This document shows, in pieces, positions 31,527 through 39,519 of a DNA stretch of 64,000 nt. Position 1 is the stretch's first letter, and every line of letters starts with the position of its first letter. The notes below the pieces were generated by a model that saw only the letters and a list, made by a program, of their open reading frames with translations, ran no database searches and was not told where the DNA came from. The DNA comes from Betaproteobacteria bacterium (GTDB lineage Bacteria > Pseudomonadota > Gammaproteobacteria > Burkholderiales > SG8-39). The stretch is from contig JAJDOG010000040.1 in NCBI GenBank assembly GCA_022340285.1, positions 1 through 64,000 of the forward strand, written 5' to 3'. The position numbers and the translations under genes were made by a program.

Positions 31527-33622
31527 CCTACCTTCTCGTTGCCAGCGCTGCGCTCGCCGGAATTCTGTTGTTCCTGCTTGCGGCGGCGAGTGGGCAGACG
31601 ACGTTCTTCGCCGAGCATTATCCGTTGCTGCTCCTTTTGAACGGGGCGATGGTGGTCGGGCTGTTTCTCCTCGTCGGCTACCAGCTGATCACCTTGTGGC
31701 GTGCGCTGAAGGCGCGGGCGTTCGGTTCGCGATTGACGCTTCGGTTTCTTGCCATATTCGTCGTCATGGCGCTGGTGCCGGGCGCGCTCGTCTACACGGT
31801 GTCGGTTCAGTTCCTCACCCGCAGCATCGAATCCTGGTTCGACGTTCGCGTCGATGCTGCGTTGGAGAAAGGGCTGGATCTCGCGCGCAACCTGCTCGAC
31901 AGCCGTCTCGCCGATCTGCGCGGCAAGGCGACGACGATGGCGATCGAGCTGTCCGAACTGCCGCCTGCCCTTCAGCCCATCGCGCTCAATCGCATGCGCG
32001 AGCAGGCGGGTGCCACGGAGGCGGTACTGATTGCCGGCAACGGCTCGGTGATCGCGAGCGCGTCCCGGGATGTGACGCGTCTTGTCGCCGAGCCCCCGCC
32101 CGCGGCGGCGCTTCGCGCAGCTCGCGCCGCGCGCGGCTACGCGGCCATCGAGGGTGTGGGCGAGCGGGGCCTGCTGCTGAGAGCGATCGTGCCGCTTTCG
32201 GCCGCTGCGATCTCCGAGGAGACGCGTTGGCTCCAGCTGATCGACGCCGTGCCCGCAAACCTCGTCGACAGCGCCGAGACGGTGCAGTCCGTCTATGGAG
32301 ACTACAAGGAACTTTCCCTGCTCCGCAGTGGCCTCAAGCGGATCTATCTCCTGACGTTGACCTTGACGCTGCTTCTCACACTCTTCTCGTCGATCGCGCT
32401 CGCATACGTGCTTTCGCGGCGATTGTCCGCGCCGCTCGCAGCGCTTGCCGAGGGCACCGAGGCCGTCGCCCGAGGCGACTTCAGCCGGCGTGCCGAGGTG
32501 ACTAGCCGGGATGAACTGGGCGTGCTGACGCGCTCCTTCAACTCGATGACCGCGCAGCTCGGGCAGGCGAGGGCGACCGCCGAGGCAAACCGCGAACAGG
32601 TCGAAGCCGCCAAGGCGTACCTGGAAAACATTCTCGCCAACCTTTCCGCGGGTGTGCTCACGTTCGACGAGCGATTCCGGTTGTTGATCGCGAACGCGGG
32701 TGCCGGGTCGATTCTTGGTGAAGACCTCACCCGCCGCGAAGGCGCGCCGCTCGCGGGAACCGCGACGCTTGATTCCCTTGCACAGGAGATCGGCGCTGCA
32801 TTTGCGGGATCCGGCGAGGGTTCGTGGCAGCGCGAGATCGAGCTCGCTGAGCGCGGTCAGGTGATTCTCGCGCGAGGCTCGCGGCTGCCTGCCCCTGCCG
32901 GAAGCGGGTTCGTAGTGGTGTTCGACGACATCACGCAGCTGATCGCCGCGCAGCGTGCCACGGCATGGGGCGAGGTCGCCCGGCGGCTCGCACACGAGAT
33001 CAAGAATCCGCTGACTCCGATCCAGCTTTCGGCGGAGCGATTGCAGGCCAAGCTTGCGAGTCGTCTCTCGGCGGGTGACGCCGAGGCGCTCGAACGGGCG
33101 ACCGACACGATCATCAACCAGGTCGCGGCGCTGAAGAACATGGTGGACGAGTTCCGCGAGTACGCGAGGTTGCCCGCGCCGACGCTGCATGCGCTGGATC
33201 TGAACGCGCTGGTGCGCGAGGTCTACGCGCTGTACGAGCATTCCGATGCGCCGGTCGAGCTCCGGCTCGGGCAGAATCTGCCGCTGGTACGCGGTGACCC
33301 AGCTCAGCTTCGGCAGGTCATCCATAATCTGATCCAGAATGCACAGGACGCACTTGCCGGCCGGCGGGACCCTCGAATCGAACTTCGCACCGAGCGGGCA
33401 GGGGACCGCGCCCGTCTCTGCGTGGCCGACAACGGCGGCGGGTTCGCCGAGAGCATCCTGAAACGGGTCTTTGAGCCCTATGTGACGACCAAGCCCAAGG
33501 GCACCGGGCTCGGGCTTGCCATTGTGAAAAAGATCATCGAAGAACATCACGGAACAGTTTCAATCGAAAATCGCCCCCAATCCGGCGCGGCCGTTACGGT
33601 CGCGTTGCCGCTGGCGGCGTGA
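31523..33622 (+). CDS. ntrY: NtrY-type sensor histidine kinase
   Basis: Membrane sensor kinase, 699 residues. Two or three N-terminal helices, a periplasmic sensor region (about residues 120-270), another helix (LLTLTLTLLLTLFSSIALAYVL), a HAMP domain (RRLSAPLAALAEGTEAVARGD), a PAS domain, then the dimerisation box with the phospho-accepting His (GEVARRLAHEIKNPLTPIQ) and the ATPase domain (N box LRQVIHNLIQNAQDAL, G1 DNGGGFAE, G2 GTGLGLAI). The NtrY/NtrX pair in other proteobacteria responds to nitrogen or redox state and envelope conditions. Confidence 0.95.
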   Translation: MTYLLVASAALAGILLFLLAAASGQTTFFAEHYPLLLLLNGAMVVGLFLLVGYQLITLWRALKARAFGSRLTLRFLAIFVVMALVPGALVYTVSVQFLTRSIESWFDVRVDAALEKGLDLARNLLDSRLADLRGKATTMAIELSELPPALQPIALNRMREQAGATEAVLIAGNGSVIASASRDVTRLVAEPPPAAALRAARAARGYAAIEGVGERGLLLRAIVPLSAAAISEETRWLQLIDAVPANLVDSAETVQSVYGDYKELSLLRSGLKRIYLLTLTLTLLLTLFSSIALAYVLSRRLSAPLAALAEGTEAVARGDFSRRAEVTSRDELGVLTRSFNSMTAQLGQARATAEANREQVEAAKAYLENILANLSAGVLTFDERFRLLIANAGAGSILGEDLTRREGAPLAGTATLDSLAQEIGAAFAGSGEGSWQREIELAERGQVILARGSRLPAPAGSGFVVVFDDITQLIAAQRATAWGEVARRLAHEIKNPLTPIQLSAERLQAKLASRLSAGDAEALERATDTIINQVAALKNMVDEFREYARLPAPTLHALDLNALVREVYALYEHSDAPVELRLGQNLPLVRGDPAQLRQVIHNLIQNAQDALAGRRDPRIELRTERAGDRARLCVADNGGGFAESILKRVFEPYVTTKPKGTGLGLAIVKKIIEEHHGTVSIENRPQSGAAVTVALPLAA

Positions 33623-33632
33623 GGCGGAGCGC

Positions 33633-34874
33633 ATGGCGAACATTCTTGTGGTCGACGACGAGGTTGGCATCCGCGAGCTCCTGTCGGAGATCCTGACTGA
33701 CGAGGGGCATACCGTACGCCTCGCCCAAAGCGCGACAGCCGCGCGGGAAGTGCGCGCTCGCGAGCGTCCGGACCTCGTGCTTCTCGACATCTGGATGCCG
33801 GACATCGATGGGATTTCCTTGCTCAAGGAATGGGCAACCAACGGGGCGCTCACCATGCCTGTGGTGATGATGTCCGGTCATGCGACGATCGACACGGCCG
33901 TGGAAGCCACGCGGATCGGCGCAATGGACTTTCTCGAGAAGCCGATCGCACTGCAGAAGCTCCTTGGCGCGGTAAAGCGGGCGCTGCGCAGCGGCGAGAT
34001 GCGACAGGAGCCACGCTTGACGCTCGCCAGCCTCGGCCGCGCCCCTGCAGTCATGGAAGCGCGGAAGCGTCTCGCGCAGCTCGCCAATGCCAGCGCACCG
34101 TTGCTTCTGCGTGGCGAGTCCGGCGCAATGCCCGAGCTATATGCCAGGGAGCTGCAGCGCGCCAACACGCCCTGGGTCGGCGCGGGCAAGGCGCTTTCGG
34201 AAGCGCCGCAGGAGATTCTCGCGCAGGCGGCCGGCGGCATTATCTTCATCGACGAGCTCGCCAACCTGAGCAAATCCCAGCAGCGTAACCTCACGTTCCT
34301 CCTTGCGCGGGCAGAGCGCAGTCAGATCCGATATGTCTCGTTTTCCTCGGAGGATCCGCGCCGTCTCATCGAGGAGCGCGGCTTCGACGCGGATCTCCTC
34401 GCGCGGCTTTCGGAACTGGTTCTCGGTTTGCCCGCGTTGCGCGATTTCGCGCAGGAAATTCCGGAGCTCGCCTCGACACTGCTTGTCCAGCTGGTCGAGA
34501 CGCGTTTCTGTCCGCCGCGCGTCTTCTCGACGGCCGCGCTGAACGCGTTGCGGCAATACGAATGGCCACGCAATCTCGAGGAGTTGCAGCAGGCCGTTAA
34601 AAGCGCCGGACTGGCCGCGCTCGAGGAAGAGATCAGCGCCGCGGACATCGAGCGGGTCCTGATGCGGCCCGCGTCGAGGCCCGCGGGAATCGGCGTCCCG
34701 CTCGATCTTCCGCTGCGCGAAGCGCGTGACGTTTTCGAGCGCGCATATTTCGAGCATCATCTCGCGCGCGATCCATCGATCAGTCGGCTCGCGGAGAGAT
34801 CGGGGCTCGAGCGAACGCACCTTTACCGGAAGCTGAAGGCACTCGGCATTCCGCTCGGCCGCAAGGAAGAGTGA
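33633..34874 (+). CDS. ntrX: NtrX-like response regulator with a degenerate AAA+ domain
   Basis: 413 residues: receiver domain (phospho-acceptor Asp52 in LVLLDIWMPD, Lys in FLEKPI), a central AAA+-derived domain, and a Fis-type HTH (SISRLAERSGLERTHLYRKL). The central domain is unusual: Walker A, normally GESGTGKE, reads GESGAMPE (161-168), and the segment that should hold the GAFTGA sigma-54 contact loop is missing, with Walker B (GGIIFIDE, 201-208) following after only about 30 residues. It should therefore not hydrolyse ATP or open sigma-54 promoters, but can still be phosphorylated and bind DNA. Starts 10 bp after ntrY. Confidence 0.9.
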   Translation: MANILVVDDEVGIRELLSEILTDEGHTVRLAQSATAAREVRARERPDLVLLDIWMPDIDGISLLKEWATNGALTMPVVMMSGHATIDTAVEATRIGAMDFLEKPIALQKLLGAVKRALRSGEMRQEPRLTLASLGRAPAVMEARKRLAQLANASAPLLLRGESGAMPELYARELQRANTPWVGAGKALSEAPQEILAQAAGGIIFIDELANLSKSQQRNLTFLLARAERSQIRYVSFSSEDPRRLIEERGFDADLLARLSELVLGLPALRDFAQEIPELASTLLVQLVETRFCPPRVFSTAALNALRQYEWPRNLEELQQAVKSAGLAALEEEISAADIERVLMRPASRPAGIGVPLDLPLREARDVFERAYFEHHLARDPSISRLAERSGLERTHLYRKLKALGIPLGRKEE

Positions 34875-34971
34875 GCGGCCTCAGGCAGGCCATCGTGCTT
34901 TCGCACGAGCCGCACTCGCTGACGCTGTTGGAACAAGCTACAATCCGCGCGCGCAATCTCGAGGGAGCGCT

Positions 34972-36399
34972 GTGAAGATCCTCATCCTGGGCGCGGGTCA
35001 AGTCGGCTCGACCCTTGCCGAGAACCTTGTCTCCGAGCAGAACGACATCACGGTCATCGATCTGGACGCCGCGAAGCTCAAGGAACTTCAGGACCGGTTC
35101 GATCTACGTGCCGTTTCCGGCAGCGCGGCGGATCCGCGCGTTCTCACCGAGGCCGGCATCGAGGACGCCGACATGCTGATCGCGGTGACGCAGAGCGACG
35201 AGACGAATCTGGTCGCCTGCAAGATCGGATCCAAGCTCTTCAACGTGCCCACCAAGATCGCACGGGTGCGGGCGACGGGTTTCATGCGCCGCCCAGAAAT
35301 CCTGTCCGAGGACGGATTCGACGTCGATTTCGCGATCTGCCCCGAGCAGATCGTCACCGAGAACATCTCCAAGCTCATAGAGTTTCCCGAAGCGCTGCAA
35401 GTGCTGGATTTCGCAGCTGGCCGCGTCACGATGGTGGCCGTGCGCGCATTCGAGGGCGGGCCACTCGTCGGCCACCCGCTGAAGGACATGCGCCGGCACA
35501 TCCCGTCCGTCGACGCGCGCGTGGTCGCGATCTTTCGAGGCGACCAGGCCATCATCCCCGATGGCGAGACGATCGTGCAGGCGGGCGACGAGGTGTTCTG
35601 CATCGCGGACACCGATCATGTCCGCAGGGTGATGCACGAGCTGCGCAAGATGGACAAGCCGGTCAAGCGGGTCATGATCGCCGGGGGCGGCAACATCGGG
35701 CTGCGGCTCGCCAAGGCGCTCGAGTCCCGCTACCAGGTGAAGGTCATCGAATATAACAAGCGCCGCGCGAGCGAGATCGCCGGCCAGCTCTCCGATGCGC
35801 TGGTGCTGCACGGCGATGCCACCGACGAAGAGCTCCTCGAGAGCGAGAACGTCGCCGAGATGGACCTTTTTCTGGCGCTCACCAACGACGACGAGAACAA
35901 CATCATGTCATCGCTGCTTGCCAAGCGGATGGGGGCGCGTCGCGTGGTCGCATTGATCAACCGGCGTTCGTACGCCGAGCTGATGCAGGGCGGCGAGATC
36001 GACATCGCGATCTCTCCCGCGCAGGCGACGATCGGCAAGCTGCTCACGCGAATCCGCCGCGGCGACGTCGTCGCGGTGCACAGCCTGCGTCGTGGTGCCG
36101 CCGAGGCGCTCGAGCTGATTGCTCATGGAGACGAGAAGACGTGCAAGGTGATCGGCAAGCGCGTGGAGGAGATCCAGCTTCCGCGCGGCGCTGCAATCGG
36201 AGCGATCGTGCGCCGGCTGGAGCGGCCCGAGACCGAGCGGATCAACGACCTCGTCGCCACGACCCGCGACAGCCAGGTGCTGATGGCCCATCACGACCTC
36301 ACGATAAAGCCCGACGATCACGTCATCATGTTCGTCGCGAACAAGCGGATGATTCCCAGGATCGAGAAGTTGTTCCAGGTGGGATTCGCATTTATCTAG
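34972..36399 (+). CDS. trkA: TrkA, cytosolic regulatory subunit of Trk potassium uptake
   Basis: NAD(H)/nucleotide-binding subunit that gates TrkH. The 475-residue protein is a tandem of two RCK units: Rossmann folds KILILGAGQVGSTLAENL near residue 1 and VMIAGGGNIGLRLAKAL near residue 235, each followed by a TrkA-C domain. The start is a GTG at 34972 preceded by GAGGGAG. It lies 97 bp after ntrX and 45 bp before trkH. Confidence 0.97.
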   Translation: MKILILGAGQVGSTLAENLVSEQNDITVIDLDAAKLKELQDRFDLRAVSGSAADPRVLTEAGIEDADMLIAVTQSDETNLVACKIGSKLFNVPTKIARVRATGFMRRPEILSEDGFDVDFAICPEQIVTENISKLIEFPEALQVLDFAAGRVTMVAVRAFEGGPLVGHPLKDMRRHIPSVDARVVAIFRGDQAIIPDGETIVQAGDEVFCIADTDHVRRVMHELRKMDKPVKRVMIAGGGNIGLRLAKALESRYQVKVIEYNKRRASEIAGQLSDALVLHGDATDEELLESENVAEMDLFLALTNDDENNIMSSLLAKRMGARRVVALINRRSYAELMQGGEIDIAISPAQATIGKLLTRIRRGDVVAVHSLRRGAAEALELIAHGDEKTCKVIGKRVEEIQLPRGAAIGAIVRRLERPETERINDLVATTRDSQVLMAHHDLTIKPDDHVIMFVANKRMIPRIEKLFQVGFAFI

Positions 36400-36444
36400 G
36401 CGAAGCCTTGAGACCACCCACCCGGTGCGCAACCGAATAGACTC

Positions 36445-37902
36445 ATGGACCGATTTCTTCCGGTCCTGAACGTTCTCGGGATCGTCGTCCTGATCTTCGG
36501 GCTGTCGGTCCTTCTGCCGATCGGCGTGTCCTGGTGGATCGACGACGGAGCGCTGACATCTTTCGACGAGGCGCTCCTGTTGAGTGTCGGGCTCGGCGCG
36601 CTTGTCTACGGAGCGACGCGGAAGTTCCGGCGGGAGCTTTCAACCCGCGACGGATTTCTCCTGGTGCTCTCGGTGTGGGTGATCCTGCCGGCGGTCGCGT
36701 CGCTGCCGTTACTGATCGCGATACCGGGATTGTCGTTTTCGGATGCCTACTTCGAAGCGACGAGCGGCCTGACCGCAACCGGCGCCACGGTTCTCTCGGG
36801 TCTGGACAGCCTGCCCGGCTCGTTGAACCTCTGGCGCACCCTCCTCCATTGGATCGGCGGACTCGGAATCATCGTGCTGGCAGTGGCGATTCTGCCGATG
36901 CTGGGCGTGGGCGGACGCCAGCTCTACCGCGCGGAGACGCCCGGACCGATGAAGGACACGAAGCTCACGCCCCGCATCGCGGAGACGGCGAAGGGCTTCT
37001 GGATCATCTATGTGGGGCTGACCACCGCCTGCGCGGTCGCGTACCGAATAGCGGGGATGAGTTGGCTCGACGCGGTGATTCACGCCTTTTCGACCCTCGC
37101 CCTGGGCGGCTTTTCGTCGCACGATGCCAGCATCGGGTATTTCAACTCCGTCGCGGTCGAATCCGTGGCGATCACTTTCATGTTCATCGCCGGATTGAGC
37201 TATGGCACGCACTTCCTCGCCCTGACGCGCCGATCGTTCCTGCCGTATATCCGTGACCCGGAGGCGAAGGCATTCGTGGTGATCCTGGCGGGAAGTTGTG
37301 TGGGCATCGCGCTGTATCTCTGGACCACGGGCGTCTACGCGGAATTCCCCACCGCGCTGCGTTATGCCGCCTTCAACACCGCTTCGGTCGCGACGACGCT
37401 CGGTTTCTCCAACACCGATTACGGCGCATGGCCGGTGTTCGCGCCGTTGTGGATGCTTTTCCTGTGCGGATTCGTCACCTGTTCCGGTTCGACTGGCGGC
37501 GGGATCAAGCTGATCCGGGCGAGGCTGCTCATCAAGCAGATGTTCCGGGAAACATCGATGCTCGTTCACCCGCGCGCCGAGATACCCGTGCGTCTCGGTC
37601 GGCAGGTCGTTGCGCCGCGGGTGGTTTTCGCGGTGCTGGCCTTCATGTCGTTCTACGGAGCGAGCATGCTTCTGGTCGTGTTTCTGCTCACTTTGAGCGG
37701 CCTCGACCTTCTCACCGCGCTCTCCGCCGCGGTTGCATGCCTCAACAACACCGGCCCTGGCCTCGGGCATGTCGGTCCCGCGACGACCTACGCAGGCCTG
37801 ACGACCTTCCAAATCTGGGTTTGCACCGCGGCAATGCTGCTGGGCAGGCTGGAGCTCTTTACACTGGTGGTGGTGCTCAATCGGCGGTTCTGGCACGCGT
37901 AG
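36445..37902 (+). CDS. trkH: TrkH, potassium-translocating membrane subunit
   Basis: K+ channel-like pore protein of the SKT superfamily, 485 residues, about 10 membrane helices in four M1-P-M2 repeats. Selectivity-filter loops can be seen as SGLTATGATVLSGLD, STLALGGFSSHD, ASVATTLGFSNTD and LNNTGPGLGHVGP. The HWIGGLGIIVLAVAILPMLGVGG segment is typical. No clear Shine-Dalgarno sequence precedes the ATG. Confidence 0.97.
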   Translation: MDRFLPVLNVLGIVVLIFGLSVLLPIGVSWWIDDGALTSFDEALLLSVGLGALVYGATRKFRRELSTRDGFLLVLSVWVILPAVASLPLLIAIPGLSFSDAYFEATSGLTATGATVLSGLDSLPGSLNLWRTLLHWIGGLGIIVLAVAILPMLGVGGRQLYRAETPGPMKDTKLTPRIAETAKGFWIIYVGLTTACAVAYRIAGMSWLDAVIHAFSTLALGGFSSHDASIGYFNSVAVESVAITFMFIAGLSYGTHFLALTRRSFLPYIRDPEAKAFVVILAGSCVGIALYLWTTGVYAEFPTALRYAAFNTASVATTLGFSNTDYGAWPVFAPLWMLFLCGFVTCSGSTGGGIKLIRARLLIKQMFRETSMLVHPRAEIPVRLGRQVVAPRVVFAVLAFMSFYGASMLLVVFLLTLSGLDLLTALSAAVACLNNTGPGLGHVGPATTYAGLTTFQIWVCTAAMLLGRLELFTLVVVLNRRFWHA

Positions 37903-37920
37903 CACTTGCCGTGGACCGGA

Positions 37921-38448
37921 TCACTTCCGCGTCAGTCGAAACGAGCCGAGGAAGAGGTCTACGTCCGCATCGGTGAAGCGGTCGCTTTGGCCCACGAACA
38001 CCACCTGATAGAAACGGGAGCCGGCGAGGAGAAGCCGGGCCACGAGCCGCATCGAGCGTCCGCCGAGGTTCCCCTCTGCGTAAAATTCTTGTCCTGCGGC
38101 GCCGTCGATCGTCACTTCGTGGGCGGAAGTGATTCGACCGTCGATATTGCGCACGAGCCCGTCGCGCGCGGCGGCGAGAAATTCGGCGTGGCGAGCATAG
38201 TCGGCAGGAAGGTCCGCGTACGCCACGCCAAACGCCATGCCGTCTCTGCGCACCGAGGCCATCGACATGACAACCACGAGGCCACCAAGGGCGATCTCGC
38301 GCTGTGCATGGTCCGGCTGCGCCGGCATCAGCACGGCATAACCGCCACTGGCCGAGGTCACTTCGCGCCAGTCGAGCGCGGGGTAGCAGGCGGACACGAG
38401 CAAGGCGACGGACATGGCGCATGCCCGGGCGATCCGGTCGAGGGTCAT
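37921..38448 (-). CDS. hypothetical lipoprotein
   Basis: 175 residues with a lipoprotein signal (hydrophobic stretch ending LLVSAC, Cys21 the expected acylation site). The rest, with FGVAYADLP and GQEFYAEGNLGGRSMRLVARLLL, resembles a small periplasmic beta-rich domain of unknown role. Last gene of the metH operon, starting 4 bp after the CbiM-like gene. Confidence 0.75.
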   Translation of the reverse strand: MTLDRIARACAMSVALLVSACYPALDWREVTSASGGYAVLMPAQPDHAQREIALGGLVVVMSMASVRRDGMAFGVAYADLPADYARHAEFLAAARDGLVRNIDGRITSAHEVTIDGAAGQEFYAEGNLGGRSMRLVARLLLAGSRFYQVVFVGQSDRFTDADVDLFLGSFRLTRK

Positions 38449-38452
38449 CGGC

Positions 38453-39100
38453 TCAGCCGCCGCGCAGATATCGCTCGTCGGAGAAGGTGCCGATCCAATG
38501 TGGTCGGTACACGGCCATCAGCGTCGCCAGCATGCCGGTAAGCGTCGCCTCCGCAAGACCAAGCATCAGCAGGACGGCTGTGAGCGGCGCATCGGGAGGC
38601 AGTGCTGCGGGCGTGTAGAGGTCGAGCAGCGCCGCAGTGAGGGCCCCTGCGCTCACCATCGCCGCGGCGCCGCCGAAGAATGCGGCGCCGAACACATAGA
38701 TGAAGAAGTTGGGTGGCAGCTTCTCCTCGCATACGCGCAGCATCAGATGGCTGACCGCGATGGGCAGTACACCTCCGACGAGCGCCCGAAACGGGGCGGT
38801 CGACAGGCTTTCCGGCATCATGACGCCGCTCAGCGCGATAGCAGCGGTCATACCGATTACCGCAAGCCGCGATCCAAACATCAAGACCATGAGCGTCGCA
38901 CCCAGGAGATGCAGCCGCGGCAGCATCCCGACCGCGGAGCTGATGCTCCACAACAGCGCGACCGCGACGATCGCGCCGAGAAACACGTGGCTCTGCACAC
39001 CGTCGCGAAGGCGCGCCCAGGGCGCGCGCAGTGCTGCCCAGCCCACGCAGGCACAGAGCGCAACCAGGCTCGCGAGCGTCTGGCCCAGGGAGAGCGTCAT
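38453..39100 (-). CDS. CbiM-like energy-coupling-factor transporter membrane component
   Basis: A 215-residue protein with about six membrane helices resembling the CbiM/NikM S-component (LHLLGATLMVLMFGSRLAVIGMTAAIAL, then a long series of Ala/Gly/Leu-rich helices). CbiM proteins take up Co2+ or Ni2+, but their metal site is built from an N-terminal Met-His-Ile, which is not seen here, and no CbiQ/CbiO partner genes are nearby. It sits in the metH operon, so a role in cobalt or cobalamin supply is tempting but unproven. Confidence 0.65.
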   Translation of the reverse strand: MTLSLGQTLASLVALCACVGWAALRAPWARLRDGVQSHVFLGAIVAVALLWSISSAVGMLPRLHLLGATLMVLMFGSRLAVIGMTAAIALSGVMMPESLSTAPFRALVGGVLPIAVSHLMLRVCEEKLPPNFFIYVFGAAFFGGAAAMVSAGALTAALLDLYTPAALPPDAPLTAVLLMLGLAEATLTGMLATLMAVYRPHWIGTFSDERYLRGG

Positions 39101-39122
39101 GACATCCCGTTCCTCGCCGGGA

Positions 39123-39470
39123 CTATTTGGCGGCGGTGCACGCGATCTCCACGAGGATGCGCGGGTTGGCGAGCTTGGCCTCGACCGTTGCGCGAGCGGG
39201 CGGGTTCTTCGGATCCATCCACGCCATCCAGGCGGCGTTCATTTCGTCCCGAGCGCGGATGTCGGCAACCCAGACATTCGCCCAGACGATGTTCGACTTG
39301 TTCGTGCCGGCCTTCGCGAGCAATGCATCGATCTTCGCGAGAACCTGTTCAGTCTGCCCCCGCACGCCCTGATCCAGATCGTCGGGCACCTGGCCTGCCA
39401 GGAAGACGAAGCCGTTGGCCTCCACCGCGCCGGAGAGGAACTTGCCCGGATCGTGACGTTTGAGCTGCAT
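39123..39470 (-). CDS. RidA (YjgF/YER057c/UK114) family protein
   Basis: 115 residues with the family trimer-fold motifs: LSGAVEANGFVFLAGQVPDD, QTEQVLAKIDALLAKAGTNKSNIVWANVWVAD, and PPARATVEAKLANPRILVEI, in which the conserved Arg (PARATVE) and Glu of imine deaminases are kept. Probably hydrolyses reactive enamines/imines such as 2-aminoacrylate. The ATG at 39470 follows AAGGAG; a longer frame overlapping the metH end is rejected. 49 bp downstream of metH. Confidence 0.9.
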   Translation of the reverse strand: MQLKRHDPGKFLSGAVEANGFVFLAGQVPDDLDQGVRGQTEQVLAKIDALLAKAGTNKSNIVWANVWVADIRARDEMNAAWMAWMDPKNPPARATVEAKLANPRILVEIACTAAK

Positions 39471-39519
39471 GGTCTCGTGCTCCTTTTGTCGACTGGGAAA
39501 TCGGGTCGCCCGCGCCGCA

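Noticed and set aside
31370-33550. 726-codon open frame on the minus strand inside ntrY
   Set aside because: Antisense shadow of a well-conserved kinase gene, with low-complexity Arg/Gln/Glu composition and no recognisable fold.
36709-37905. 398-codon open frame antisense to trkH, and similar frames antisense to the aminotransferase (5557-6783) and LysM gene (26748-27908)
   Set aside because: Each lies opposite a gene with clear family motifs; none has a ribosome binding site or domain.
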